DNA of 64,000 bases from Pseudomonas sp. UYIF39 (GCF_029963765.1 NZ_JALBYU010000010.1:1-64000); one strand, 5' to 3'. Counted from the stretch's first letter, positions 17,640 to 26,661 are shown. Numbers and translations: made by a program. The notes: generated from the letters alone by a model not told the origin.

Positions 17640-18410
17640 TCAACTCCAGAAAGTAAGGGGTGAAGCATTGCCGCGATAGCCGACAAAGAACGAAAGGCTC
17701 AAGCGCGGATCAGCCACACCCGGTGTCACCGAGTGCATGCAGCGCGAATTGAACATGATGAAATCACCCGGCTCGGGAAGAATCTCCAGGGTCGGAGTCC
17801 CGAGCAGAACCGGATCGATGCCGTAACTGTCACCACGCATTTCGTCGAACTGGTCCGGGGAGATGTCGTGGTCCCACATCTGCAGTGCACCGCCCTCGGC
17901 GGGCATGTTCAGGTAAACATTGCAGGCGAACTGCGCTTCCAGGCTTTTGGCCTGGTAACTGTCCGGGGCGTCCTTGGCGAAAATGTCGTGGTGGGCCAGA
18001 AAACAGATCCCGGGTTTCACCACCCGGGACAGCCCGACATACATCTTGCGACCGTAGAGATTTTCCAGGTGAGCACCCGCCGGCCAGGACTCGTCGAGCA
18101 TGCAGCGCAGGGTGTCGACGGGGGACGAATAGGGCGCACACCGGTTGCGTAATTCCGCAATGTTGCGGGTGGCGCGTTCGAAATAATCTTCGATCAGCAG
18201 CGGCTGGTTTTCCGCTTCATAAAACGCCATGCCGATGCGGCCGATGCTCGGCGCATTGATATAGCCTTCGAAGCCCGGGGCGAGGATCTTGTCGCCAATC
18301 TGAATCGCCAGCGGCTTGGGCAACAAGCCTTTGACGCGGATGGCGAGGACTTCTTCGTTGGCCAGTTTTTTTATGCACGTCTCATCGAGACGCTCGACGT
18401 CAAGCATCAT
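17640..18410 (-). CDS. Fe(II)/2-oxoglutarate-dependent oxygenase, amino-acid hydroxylase candidate
   Basis: The 256-residue protein shows the double-stranded beta-helix metal centre: His140-x-Asp142 in LAHHDIFAKD, distal His226 in CMHSVTPG, and Arg236 in DPRLSLSFFVGYRG as the likely 2-oxoglutarate carboxylate ligand. QMWDHDISPDQF lies between them. Length and motif placement remind me of the BesD family of enzymes acting on free amino acids; there, halogenases have Gly in place of the metal-binding carboxylate. Asp142 is present here, so hydroxylation rather than halogenation is expected. It sits between an AlaX-type editing gene and a LysE exporter, both on the same strand. The substrate is unknown; lysine/ornithine-like or other free amino acids are candidates only. 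Confidence 0.75.
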   Translation of the reverse strand: MMLDVERLDETCIKKLANEEVLAIRVKGLLPKPLAIQIGDKILAPGFEGYINAPSIGRIGMAFYEAENQPLLIEDYFERATRNIAELRNRCAPYSSPVDTLRCMLDESWPAGAHLENLYGRKMYVGLSRVVKPGICFLAHHDIFAKDAPDSYQAKSLEAQFACNVYLNMPAEGGALQMWDHDISPDQFDEMRGDSYGIDPVLLGTPTLEILPEPGDFIMFNSRCMHSVTPGVADPRLSLSFFVGYRGNASPLTFWS

Positions 18411-18501
18411 GTCTTAGGTCCATCTATCAGATAGTCAACAGAACCCGCGACCGCAGGTTCCCCCGGCGTGAGGCGATGACAGGAACGCATCACCCAAATG
18501 C

Positions 18502-19128
18502 TCAATCCACGCTGTAGTGGACTGACAGCGTTCCCTTCTTCAGTGAAAGGGACGTGATCGTGACCGCGCCCAAATCCTTCAGGCTGCGTACATGGGTGCC
18601 GCCGCAGCCGTAGGCGGGCAGTTCACCGAAACCGATTTCCCGGGCGCCTTCACGCATCGACGTCAGGCGCGGCAGATCATTGGCGATCCACTGCGAGATG
18701 CCGTGCTGAATCATCTCGGCATCAACCTCTTTTGCCGACTCTGCCGGTTTGAATTGCACGCGTCCTTCACCCGGCCAGTGATGAGCCTTGATCGGCATCC
18801 AGCCCATGGCCTGGACGAAGTGGCCGATCAGGTGGCCGGCGGAATGCATGCGTGAATTGAACTGGCGGCGTTGTTCGTCGACCCGAATCTGAGTCATGCC
18901 CGGTTTTACCGGATGGTCGACGAAATGAATGATCCGGTCCGGATCCTGAGCAACCCTCAGTACTCGGCTTTCGCCGATCCAGCCGGTGTCAAAGGGCTGT
19001 CCACCGCCTTGGGGATGAAACAACGTGGCGCGCAGCACCACGGAAAATTCGTTCTCGTGGGGCGTGCAATCCAGGACTTCCACATTGGCCTTGAGGTCAT
19101 CACTATGGAAAAAGAGGCGAAGCGTCAT
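18502..19128 (-). CDS. AlaX-type freestanding tRNA-editing protein
   Basis: The 208-residue protein has the alanyl/threonyl-tRNA synthetase second-additional-domain fold: FHPQGGGQPFDTGWI (38-52), zinc ligands HSAGH (His95, His99) and CGGTH (Cys175, His179). Such trans-editing proteins hydrolyse mischarged aminoacyl-tRNA, classically Ser- or Gly-tRNA(Ala); some members have been recruited to clear non-standard amino acids. It lacks a synthetase core. It is the first gene of the minus-strand operon that continues into the oxygenase (91-base gap) and exporter, and it is divergent from a LysR gene 91 bases away. ATG 19128 is chosen over an upstream TTG. Confidence 0.85.
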   Translation of the reverse strand: MTLRLFFHSDDLKANVEVLDCTPHENEFSVVLRATLFHPQGGGQPFDTGWIGESRVLRVAQDPDRIIHFVDHPVKPGMTQIRVDEQRRQFNSRMHSAGHLIGHFVQAMGWMPIKAHHWPGEGRVQFKPAESAKEVDAEMIQHGISQWIANDLPRLTSMREGAREIGFGELPAYGCGGTHVRSLKDLGAVTITSLSLKKGTLSVHYSVD

Positions 19129-19219
19129 ATTCCATGCCCTTATTAACAAATCTATTTTTTATTATATGAAGCGTGGAATTGCGTGATAATCCGTTCAAAC
19201 ATCAAAGGACTGTTGCGCT

Positions 19220-20218
19220 GTGAGCATAAATCTTCCACTACCGCTGCTCGGTGAAATGGCGATCTTCGTCAAGGTTGTCGAGACCGGCAGCTTCTCCGAG
19301 GCTGCTCGCCAGTTGGGTTCTTCACCCTCGGCGGTCAGTCGCAGCATTTCGCGCCTGGAGAAGGCGCTCGCGACCCGTTTGCTGCAGCGAACCACGCGCA
19401 AGTTGCGCTTGAGCGACGGTGGGGAAGAGGTGTTCAAACGCTGCCAGGAGATGGTCAGCGCAGCCAAGTCGGTGATGGAAATCAGCGGCCAGTTCACCCA
19501 TGAAGCGGAAGGTCTGGTGCGCGTCAGTGTGCCGAAGGCGGTGGGGCGTTTCGTGATTCATCCGCATATGCCGGAATTTCTGCGTCGCTATCCCAAAGTG
19601 GATGTGGAGCTGTTGCTTGAGGACCGCCAGGTGGATTTGATCGACGACAACGTTGATCTGGCGATTCGTATTACAGATCGGCCACCTGCTGGACTGGTCG
19701 GTCGGCAATTGCTGACCATCGATCATATGCTCTGTGCAACGCCGCAATACCTGGCCGAGCACGGCACACCGACCCATCCCCACGACTTACTCAACCACAG
19801 CTGCATCTATCTGGGCGAAACGCCGAGCGATGCACGCTGGAAATTCAAGAAAGGCAGCAAGGCTGTAACCGTTGGCGTGCGCGGACGTTATGCGGCCAAT
19901 CACACCGGCGTGCGGTTGGGCGCAGTGTTGCAGCACATCGGGATTGGCAGCCTGCCGTACTTCACCGCACGTTATGCGCTGGAGCAAGGGCTGATCGTGC
20001 AGGTGCTGCCGGACTGGACCTTTCTGGCGTCATACCACGGCGGTGCCTGGCTGCTGCATTCGCCAACCCGTTATTTGCCACCGAAGTTACGGGTGCTGAT
20101 CGACTATCTGGTGGAGTGCCTGGAGAAGGAGCCGACCCTGAGTAAGCCGGGCAAGCCCAGTGCGTTGGGAAAAGTCGCTGCGCAGTATGAGTTGCCCGAG
20201 AGTGATGGGTTGCTATAA
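19220..20218 (+). CDS. LysR-family transcriptional regulator
   Basis: The 332-residue protein has an N-terminal LysR helix-turn-helix (MAIFVKVVETGSFSEAARQLG, then SPSAVSRSISRLEKALATRL) and a periplasmic-binding-like effector domain (FLRRYPKVDVELLLEDRQVDL...LAIRITDRPP) of the CrgA-like branch. The GTG start has AAGGA ten bases upstream. Its promoter region is shared with the divergent tRNA-editing/oxygenase/LysE operon, the usual LysR arrangement, so it probably controls that operon in response to an amino-acid-related effector. The AT-rich 19129-19219 gap would hold the operator; I cannot pick a certain T-N11-A site. Confidence 0.88.
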   Translation: MSINLPLPLLGEMAIFVKVVETGSFSEAARQLGSSPSAVSRSISRLEKALATRLLQRTTRKLRLSDGGEEVFKRCQEMVSAAKSVMEISGQFTHEAEGLVRVSVPKAVGRFVIHPHMPEFLRRYPKVDVELLLEDRQVDLIDDNVDLAIRITDRPPAGLVGRQLLTIDHMLCATPQYLAEHGTPTHPHDLLNHSCIYLGETPSDARWKFKKGSKAVTVGVRGRYAANHTGVRLGAVLQHIGIGSLPYFTARYALEQGLIVQVLPDWTFLASYHGGAWLLHSPTRYLPPKLRVLIDYLVECLEKEPTLSKPGKPSALGKVAAQYELPESDGLL

Positions 20219-20232
20219 AAAACAAGATCAAT

Positions 20233-20267
20233 AAAAAGGCCCGCATGTACAACCATGCGGGCCTTTT
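20233..20267. terminator. Bidirectional intrinsic terminator
   Basis: AAAAAGGCCCGCATG, loop TACAAC, CATGCGGGCCTTTT between the convergent LysR gene and the gene at 20285-20692. Confidence 0.9.
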
Positions 20268-20284
20268 GTATTTCTGACCGAGGA

Positions 20285-20692
20285 TCAGTGCTTGCTGTCG
20301 TCTTTCGACATCGCCAGCAGCTGTTTTTCCTGGTTCCAGTCGAAAGGTTCATCGTTTTGTTCGGCTTCGAAACGACGTTCTTCCAGCGCCTGATACAAGT
20401 CGATTTCATCGTCGGGCATGTAATGCAGGCAGTCACCGGCGAAGTACCACAGCAGGTCGCGCGGGACCAGGTGGGCGATTTGCGGGTAGCGGGTGATCAC
20501 CTGGCACAGAATGTCCTGGCCCAGGTATTGGCTTTCGATCGGGTCGACCGGCAGCAACGCACGCAGTTCGTCGAAGCGCTCCAGGAACAAGGCATGGCTT
20601 TCTTCGGGAACCTGTTCGGCCTCACCTACGGCGACCAGGATGCTGCGCAGGTGGTCGAGCAAGACAAGATGATCGGCAACGACATTGGACAC
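20285..20692 (-). CDS. Conserved hypothetical acidic protein (PA2817-like position)
   Basis: The 135-residue acidic, helical protein has no recognised domain, signal peptide or membrane helix. Recognisable conserved pieces are WYFAGDCLHYMPDDEI and FDWNQEKQLL. Its place directly before fadE is, to my recollection, conserved in Pseudomonas. The GTG start at 20692 is chosen because AGGA lies about ten bases upstream (TTGAGGACTTATCTC). It may be an accessory of fatty-acid metabolism by position only. Confidence 0.75.
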   Translation of the reverse strand: MSNVVADHLVLLDHLRSILVAVGEAEQVPEESHALFLERFDELRALLPVDPIESQYLGQDILCQVITRYPQIAHLVPRDLLWYFAGDCLHYMPDDEIDLYQALEERRFEAEQNDEPFDWNQEKQLLAMSKDDSKH

Positions 20693-20776
20693 GAGATAAG
20701 TCCTCAAGAGCAAAACGGGCGCGGGAGTATAAAGCCCCCACGCCCTTTTTTACATGTGTAGAGGACGCTGGCTGGA

Positions 20777-23224
20777 TCAGCGGACCTTTCCTTCGCCCAG
20801 CGCCAGTTCCTTTTTGTCGAAATCATCGACATCAATCACCTTGCGCCGCGCCGCTTCGGCGTCACGCAGGGTCTGTGCTTCCACGGGCTGCAGCACGCCA
20901 GCCTCAAGCGCTGCATCGATGACGTGTTCCCCTGCGACCGGTTTGACCTGGCCGCTTTTGAGTGCGACATGAAGCTTTTTGCGCAGCGGTTGCGCGGCAC
21001 TCAGCAGGTTACACGCATGTTGCAGGGCGCCGACCGGGTCATCAGTGGATTGCGGCCGGTAGCAACCGCCGAGCAACTCTTCCAGGGTTGGATCGCCCTT
21101 GGCGCGGCCGATCACCGCCGCCACTTCGGCGCCGAGTTTGTCCGATGGCCCTTTGTGACGACGACCGAACGGGAACACGATCACCCGCAACAGGCAACCC
21201 AACACCTTGTTCGGGAAGTTGGTCAGCAGTTCATCCAGCGCTCGTTCCGACTGCCCAAGGCTTTCTTCCATGGCCCAGGTAAACAGCGGTGCCATGTGCT
21301 CCGGTGAATCGAGGTCGTGGTAACGCTTGAGTGCGGCGGAGGCGAGGTACATGTTGCTGAGCACATCCCCCAGACGTGCCGACAGACGTTCGCGTCGTTT
21401 CAATTCGCCGCCCAGCAGCATCATGCTCAGGTCGGCGAGCATGGCAAACGCAGCCGCCTGGCGATTGAGGGCGCGGAAGTAACCCTGGCTGAGCTTGTCG
21501 CCTGGCGCGTGTTCGAAGTGACCGAAACCAAGGTTCAGCACCAGCGTGCTGGCGGCGTTACTCACGGCGAAACCGATGTGTTTGAGCAGCAGGCCATCAA
21601 ACTCGATGAGGGCCTGGTCCTTGTCTTCACGACCGGCGAGGGCCATTTCCTTAAGCACGAAGGGATGGCAGCGAATCGCGCCCTGACCGAAGATCATCAG
21701 GTTGCGCGAGAGAATGTTCGCGCCTTCCACAGTGATGAAAATCGGCGCGCCGTTCCAGCTGCGACCGAGGTAGTTGTTCGGCCCCATGATGATTGCCTTG
21801 CCGCCATGAACATCCATGGCGTGGCTGATGCACTCGCGGCCGCGTTCAGTGAGGTGGTACTTGAGAATCGCCGACAGCACCGATGGCTTCTCGCCCAAAT
21901 CCACCGCATTGGCCGTGAGCATCCGCGCCGCGTCCATCATCCAGGCGTTGCCGCCGATGCGCGCCATCGCTTCCTGAATACCTTCGAAGGCCGACAGTGG
22001 AACATTGAATTGTTCACGGACCTGAGCGTACTGGCCGGTCACCAGACTGGTGAACTTGGCGGCACCGGTGCCGACCGCTGGCAATGAAATCGAACGCCCG
22101 ACCGACAGGCAGTTCATCAGCATCATCCAGCCTTTGCCGATCATTTCCTGGCCGCCAATGAGGAAGTCCAGCGGTACGAAGACATCTTTGCCGGAGTTCG
22201 GGCCATTCATGAATGAAGCGCCCAACGGCAAGTGACGGCGGCCGATTTCAACACCGGCGGTATCGGTCGGGATCAACGCCAGACTGATCCCCAGGTCTTC
22301 CTCCTCACCCAGCAGGTGATCCGGGTCGTAGGCCTTGAACGCCAGGCCGAGCAGGGTGGCAACAGGACCCAGCGTGATGTAACGCTTTTCCCAGTTCAGG
22401 CGCAGGCCCAAGGTTTCCTTGCCTTCCCATTCGCCTTTGCAGATCACTCCGGTGTCGGGCATGGAGCCGGCATCGGAGCCGGCCAGGGGGCCGGTCAGTG
22501 CGAAGCACGGGATGTCATCGCCGCGCGCCAGTCGTGGCAGGTAGTGGTTGCGTTGCTCGTCGGTGCCGTAATGCAGCAGCAGTTCGGCCGGACCGAGGGA
22601 GTTGGGGACCATCACGGTAGAGGCAAGGTCGCCGCTGCGGGTCGCCAGTTTCATCGCCACCTGGGAGTGGGCATAGGCGGAGAAACCCTTGCCGCCGAAC
22701 TCCTTGGGAATGATCAGGGCGAAGAAGCCGTTTTCCTTGATGTAGGCCCAGGCTTCGGGAGGCAGGTCCATGGTTTGACCTATCTGCCAGTCGCTGACCA
22801 TCGCGCAGAGTTCTTCGGTCGGGCCGTCGATAAAGGCCTGTTCCTCTTCGCTCAGCTGTACTTTTGGATAGGCCAGCAGTTTGTTCCAGTCCGGGCGACC
22901 GCTGAACAGTTCACCGTCCCACCACACCGTGCCAGCATCAATCGCATCGCGTTCGGTTTGCGACATTGGTGGCAGGGTTTTCTGGAACCAGTTGAACAGC
23001 GGCGCGCTGAAAAATTTTCGGCGCAGGTCGGGCAACAACAATGGCGCAGCCACTGCCGCGATCAACACCCAGAAAATCAGCAACAGCCAGCCTGGCGTGC
23101 GGCTGAAAGCGCCCATCGCCACCATGTAAACGGCAACGACGCAAAGGGCGGGCAGTGGAGCGATGCGTCGGTGGGCTAAATAAGCAATCCCGACAACCAG
23201 AACCAGTATCCACAACAGCAGCAT
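20777..23224 (-). CDS. fadE: Acyl-CoA dehydrogenase, FadE type
   Basis: The 815-residue membrane-associated acyl-CoA dehydrogenase catalyses the first, FAD-dependent step of fatty-acid beta-oxidation. Two or three N-terminal hydrophobic segments (about 1-70) precede the dehydrogenase core, which shows GPTEELCAMVSDWQ, the FADE-typical FALTGPLAGSDAGSMPD flavin/substrate segment, SVGRSISLPAVGTGAAK and DVHGGKAIIMGPNNYLGR. The C-terminal part corresponds to the DUF1974 extension of FadE. Start ATG 23224 gives the usual FadE-like LLLWILVLVVG anchor; the preceding 250 bases to the divergent gene hold its promoter. Confidence 0.93.
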   Translation of the reverse strand: MLLLWILVLVVGIAYLAHRRIAPLPALCVVAVYMVAMGAFSRTPGWLLLIFWVLIAAVAAPLLLPDLRRKFFSAPLFNWFQKTLPPMSQTERDAIDAGTVWWDGELFSGRPDWNKLLAYPKVQLSEEEQAFIDGPTEELCAMVSDWQIGQTMDLPPEAWAYIKENGFFALIIPKEFGGKGFSAYAHSQVAMKLATRSGDLASTVMVPNSLGPAELLLHYGTDEQRNHYLPRLARGDDIPCFALTGPLAGSDAGSMPDTGVICKGEWEGKETLGLRLNWEKRYITLGPVATLLGLAFKAYDPDHLLGEEEDLGISLALIPTDTAGVEIGRRHLPLGASFMNGPNSGKDVFVPLDFLIGGQEMIGKGWMMLMNCLSVGRSISLPAVGTGAAKFTSLVTGQYAQVREQFNVPLSAFEGIQEAMARIGGNAWMMDAARMLTANAVDLGEKPSVLSAILKYHLTERGRECISHAMDVHGGKAIIMGPNNYLGRSWNGAPIFITVEGANILSRNLMIFGQGAIRCHPFVLKEMALAGREDKDQALIEFDGLLLKHIGFAVSNAASTLVLNLGFGHFEHAPGDKLSQGYFRALNRQAAAFAMLADLSMMLLGGELKRRERLSARLGDVLSNMYLASAALKRYHDLDSPEHMAPLFTWAMEESLGQSERALDELLTNFPNKVLGCLLRVIVFPFGRRHKGPSDKLGAEVAAVIGRAKGDPTLEELLGGCYRPQSTDDPVGALQHACNLLSAAQPLRKKLHVALKSGQVKPVAGEHVIDAALEAGVLQPVEAQTLRDAEAARRKVIDVDDFDKKELALGEGKVR

Positions 23225-23473
23225 ATTTAATCCTCCGTGAAACCAGGGCAAAACCGACTTTCAGAGCTTAGACGGCATCCGCAAAACAGGGTGGTCAGAG
23301 CGATGTGATTGAATTCGTGGGAAACCATGGATGTGTTTTGTAGGCCCGGTTGGCAACAAGCCGCGGAAATCGTTCGTTGGGCGGGCGGCAAAGCGTCCAT
23401 GTTTGGCCGAAACGTCGTTATCTCTGTGCTGAACGTGTCGCTAGACTCGTGGCTTCCCCAGGAGATTGTTCTC

Positions 23474-24133
23474 ATGCACGAGTATCTGAGTCCCGGCCGC
23501 TTCATCGATAGTGACCACCCGTCGGTGGTGGAGTTCGCCGAAAAACATCGCGGCAGCCGTCGCGACCCTCTAGAGCAGGCGATCAATCTCTATTACGCCG
23601 CGCGCGAAGCCGTGCGTTACAACCCTTACACCTTCAGTCGCGATCCGGATACCTTGCGCGGCAGTTATGCGCTGGCAGCGGGGGAAAGTTATTGCGTGCC
23701 AAAAGCCACGCTGCTGGCCGGGTGCGCCCGGCATTGCGGGATTCCCGCGCGGATCGGTCTGGCGGATGTGCGCAATCATTTGTCGACGCCGCGGTTGCTC
23801 GAGTTGCTCAAGAGCGACGTGTTCGCCATGCACGGCTATACGGAGCTGTATCTGAACGGAAGCTGGGTCAAAGCCACGCCAGCGTTCAACCAAGGCTTGT
23901 GCGAACTGTTCAATGTCGCACCACTGGAATTCGACGGAATCAACGACAGCGTTTTCCATCCGTACAATCGCGACGGCGAGCAATTGATGGAATACCTGAT
24001 CGACCACGGCCAGTTCACCGACGTGCCTGAAGCGTTCTTTTTCGAGCACCTGGAGAAGTGCTATCCGCATCTGTTCAGCGACACACTGCCCGCGCTGCTG
24101 GGTGACATGCAGAGCGATTTGAGTCGCGCCTGA
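23474..24133 (+). CDS. Transglutaminase-like domain protein
   Basis: The 219-residue protein has a transglutaminase-like core: Cys74 in GESYCVPKATLLAGCAR and His120 in FAMHGYTELYLNG. The position where the third catalytic residue (Asp in a D-x-T setting) is usual reads WVKATPAFN, so the triad may be incomplete or use another residue. Members of the superfamily are cysteine peptidases or have lost activity. There is no signal peptide, so it is cytoplasmic. ATG 23474 with GGAGATTGTTCTC upstream is the start. A GST gene follows after 43 bases on the same strand. Confidence 0.8.
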   Translation: MHEYLSPGRFIDSDHPSVVEFAEKHRGSRRDPLEQAINLYYAAREAVRYNPYTFSRDPDTLRGSYALAAGESYCVPKATLLAGCARHCGIPARIGLADVRNHLSTPRLLELLKSDVFAMHGYTELYLNGSWVKATPAFNQGLCELFNVAPLEFDGINDSVFHPYNRDGEQLMEYLIDHGQFTDVPEAFFFEHLEKCYPHLFSDTLPALLGDMQSDLSRA

Positions 24134-24176
24134 TCCCGCGTATGCTGCCTGCGCATTCATCCATAAAGAGGCGGTC

Positions 24177-24800
24177 ATGCTGAAGATCTGGGGTCGGAAA
24201 AACTCGTCGAATGTCAGAAAACCTTTGTGGGCCGCCGAGGAGCTGGGCCTGGCTTATGAAGCCATCGATGCGGGCGGCGCCTTTGGTGTAGTCGATACGC
24301 CGCAGTACCGTGCGATGAACCCCAATGGCCGCGTGCCGGTGATTGAGGACGAGGGTTTCGTGCTGTGGGAATCCAACGCCATCGTGCGTTACCTGATGGC
24401 TCGCCACGCCAACGGCACAGCCTGGTATCCAGAGGATCTGCAGGCCCGGGCTTCTGCCGACAAGTGGATGGACTGGACCACTTCAAGTTTTGCCGGCCCG
24501 TTCCGTACGGTGTTCTGGGGGGTGTTACGTACTCCGGAAAGTCAACAGGACTGGCCCGCAATCAACGCCGCGATCAAGGAGTGCGATGGCCTGCTGTCCA
24601 TGGCCGACCAGGCACTGGCGACCCAATCCTACCTGTCTGGCGATGAGATCGGCATGGGCGACATTCCTCTGGGCAGTTTTATTTATGCCTGGTTCGAGAT
24701 GCCGATCGAGCGCGCACCGCAGCTTCATCTGCAAGCCTGGTATGCACGCCTGAAACAGCGTCCGGCGTATCAGAAAGCGGTTATGACCGCGTTGACTTAA
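24177..24800 (+). CDS. Glutathione S-transferase family protein
   Basis: The 207-residue GST has IWGRKNSSNVRKPLW at the N-terminal active-site helix (Ser10/Ser11 region as candidate catalytic residues), NPNGRVPVIED with the cis-Pro, WESNAIVRYLMARH for glutathione binding, and a helical C-terminal domain with DIPLGSFIYAWFEM. The RKNSSNVRKPLW motif is characteristic of a distinct bacterial GST group. An AAAGAGG ribosome site lies upstream. The substrate is unknown. Confidence 0.88.
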   Translation: MLKIWGRKNSSNVRKPLWAAEELGLAYEAIDAGGAFGVVDTPQYRAMNPNGRVPVIEDEGFVLWESNAIVRYLMARHANGTAWYPEDLQARASADKWMDWTTSSFAGPFRTVFWGVLRTPESQQDWPAINAAIKECDGLLSMADQALATQSYLSGDEIGMGDIPLGSFIYAWFEMPIERAPQLHLQAWYARLKQRPAYQKAVMTALT

Positions 24801-24933
24801 TACTCACTATCGACACACTTGACTGTACTTGTGTGGCGGCGCCAAGCACCATTGCGCTCGTGCGCCGCGGTTGTATTAGTCGCCGCCCGCCCTTGTTTGT
24901 CCCTTTCTTCCCTTCTTGGTGCGTAAATCCGAT

Positions 24934-25866
24934 ATGAGTTCCGCTCTGTCCATCCGGCAGCTAACCAAAACCTACGGCAACGGTTTCCAGGCCTTGAGTG
25001 GTATCGATCTGGACGTCGCCGAAGGTGACTTTTTCGCCTTGCTCGGCCCCAACGGCGCCGGCAAATCCACGACCATCGGCATCCTCTCGACCCTGGTGAA
25101 CAAGACCAGCGGGACGGTGAATATCTTCGGTCACGACCTGGACAAGAATCCTGCGCAGCTCAAGCGCTCCATCGGCGTAGTGCCTCAGGAATTCAACTTC
25201 AACCAGTTCGAAAAAACCTTCGACATCGTCGTGACTCAGGCCGGTTATTACGGCATCCCGCCGAAAATCGCCAAGGAACGCGCCGAGCAGTACCTGACCC
25301 AACTGGGTCTGTGGGACAAGCGTGATGTCCCGTCGCGTTCACTGTCCGGCGGCATGAAGCGTCGCCTGATGATCGCCCGTGCGCTGGTTCACGAACCGCG
25401 CTTGCTGATCCTCGACGAACCTACGGCGGGGGTGGACATCGAGCTGCGTCGCTCGATGTGGACCTTCCTCACCGAGCTGAACAAGAAAGGCATCACCATC
25501 ATCCTCACCACCCACTACCTGGAAGAGGCTGAGCAGTTGTGCCGCAACATCGGCATCATCGATCACGGCACCATCGTCGAGAACACCAGCATGAAACAGT
25601 TGCTCAGCCAACTGCATGTGGAAACGTTCCTGCTCGACATCAAAAACACACTGCAAACCGCGCCGCAGTTGCTCGGTTATCCGACCAAACTGCTCGACAG
25701 CCACACCCTTGAAGTTCAGGTCGACAAGGCCATGGGCATCACTGCGCTGTTTACCCAATTGGCGCAGCAGAACATTGAAGTGCTGAGCCTGCGTAATAAA
25801 ACCAATCGCCTCGAGGAGTTGTTCGTGTCCCTGGTGGAAAAAAACCTGTCGAAGGTGGCGGTATGA
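24934..25866 (+). CDS. ABC-2 type exporter, ATP-binding subunit (YadG-like)
   Basis: The 310-residue ATPase has Walker A GPNGAGKST (39-47), Q-loop VVPQEFN, signature LSGGMKRRL, Walker B LLILDEPTAGVD and switch His in TTHYLEEAEQ. A C-terminal extension of about 90 residues follows the nucleotide-binding domain. It pairs with the ABC-2 permease that starts inside its stop codon (ATGA). By family it resembles E. coli YadG; the substrate is not established. Confidence 0.92.
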   Translation: MSSALSIRQLTKTYGNGFQALSGIDLDVAEGDFFALLGPNGAGKSTTIGILSTLVNKTSGTVNIFGHDLDKNPAQLKRSIGVVPQEFNFNQFEKTFDIVVTQAGYYGIPPKIAKERAEQYLTQLGLWDKRDVPSRSLSGGMKRRLMIARALVHEPRLLILDEPTAGVDIELRRSMWTFLTELNKKGITIILTTHYLEEAEQLCRNIGIIDHGTIVENTSMKQLLSQLHVETFLLDIKNTLQTAPQLLGYPTKLLDSHTLEVQVDKAMGITALFTQLAQQNIEVLSLRNKTNRLEELFVSLVEKNLSKVAV

Positions 25867-26642
25867 GTTCCGAGCTGCAACCCAACCTCGTTGCCCTCAA
25901 TACCATCGTTTACCGGGAAGTCAGACGCTTTACCCGGATCTGGCCGCAGACGCTGCTGCCGCCGGCCATCACCATGGTTCTGTACTTCGTGATCTTCGGC
26001 AATCTGATCGGCCGGCAGATCGGTGACATGGGTGGTTTCACCTACATGGAGTACATCGTGCCGGGGCTGATCATGATGTCGGTGATCACCAACTCCTACG
26101 GCAACGTGGTCTCGAGTTTCTTCGGCAGCAAGTTCCAGCGTTCCATCGAAGAATTGATGGTGTCGCCCGTGTCGCCGCATACGATTCTGATCGGCTACAC
26201 CCTGGGCGGCGTGCTGCGCGGCTTGATGGTCGGGATCATCGTGACTCTGCTGTCGCTGTTCTTCACCCATTTGCAAGTGCATCACCTGGGCGTGACCATT
26301 CTGGTGGTCGTGCTGACAGCGACGATCTTCTCGCTACTAGGCTTCATCAACGCCGTGTTTGCGCGCAACTTCGATGACATCTCGATCATCCCGACGTTTG
26401 TGCTGACACCGCTGACCTACCTGGGCGGGGTGTTCTACTCGATCACCTTGCTACCGCCGTTCTGGCAGACCGTGTCCCTGGCCAACCCGGTGCTGCACAT
26501 GGTAAACGCCTTCCGTTACGGCATTCTTGGCGTTTCGGACATCAGGATCAGCGTGGCGATCACCTTCATGCTGGTGGCGACCGTGGTGTTGTACATCGGT
26601 TGCGCACGGCTGCTGGTCAGCGGTCGCGGGATGCGCACGTAA
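25863..26642 (+). CDS. ABC-2 type permease (YadH-like)
   Basis: The 259-residue permease has six predicted membrane segments and the ABC-2 family motif LTPLTYLGGVFYSITLLPPFWQ before the last loop, followed by ANPVLHMVNAFRYGILG. It is translationally coupled to the ATPase gene upstream and the operon ends at a terminator 20 bases later. Confidence 0.92.
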   Translation: MSSELQPNLVALNTIVYREVRRFTRIWPQTLLPPAITMVLYFVIFGNLIGRQIGDMGGFTYMEYIVPGLIMMSVITNSYGNVVSSFFGSKFQRSIEELMVSPVSPHTILIGYTLGGVLRGLMVGIIVTLLSLFFTHLQVHHLGVTILVVVLTATIFSLLGFINAVFARNFDDISIIPTFVLTPLTYLGGVFYSITLLPPFWQTVSLANPVLHMVNAFRYGILGVSDIRISVAITFMLVATVVLYIGCARLLVSGRGMRT

Positions 26643-26661
26643 TCGCGCACTGCTCAATCAG

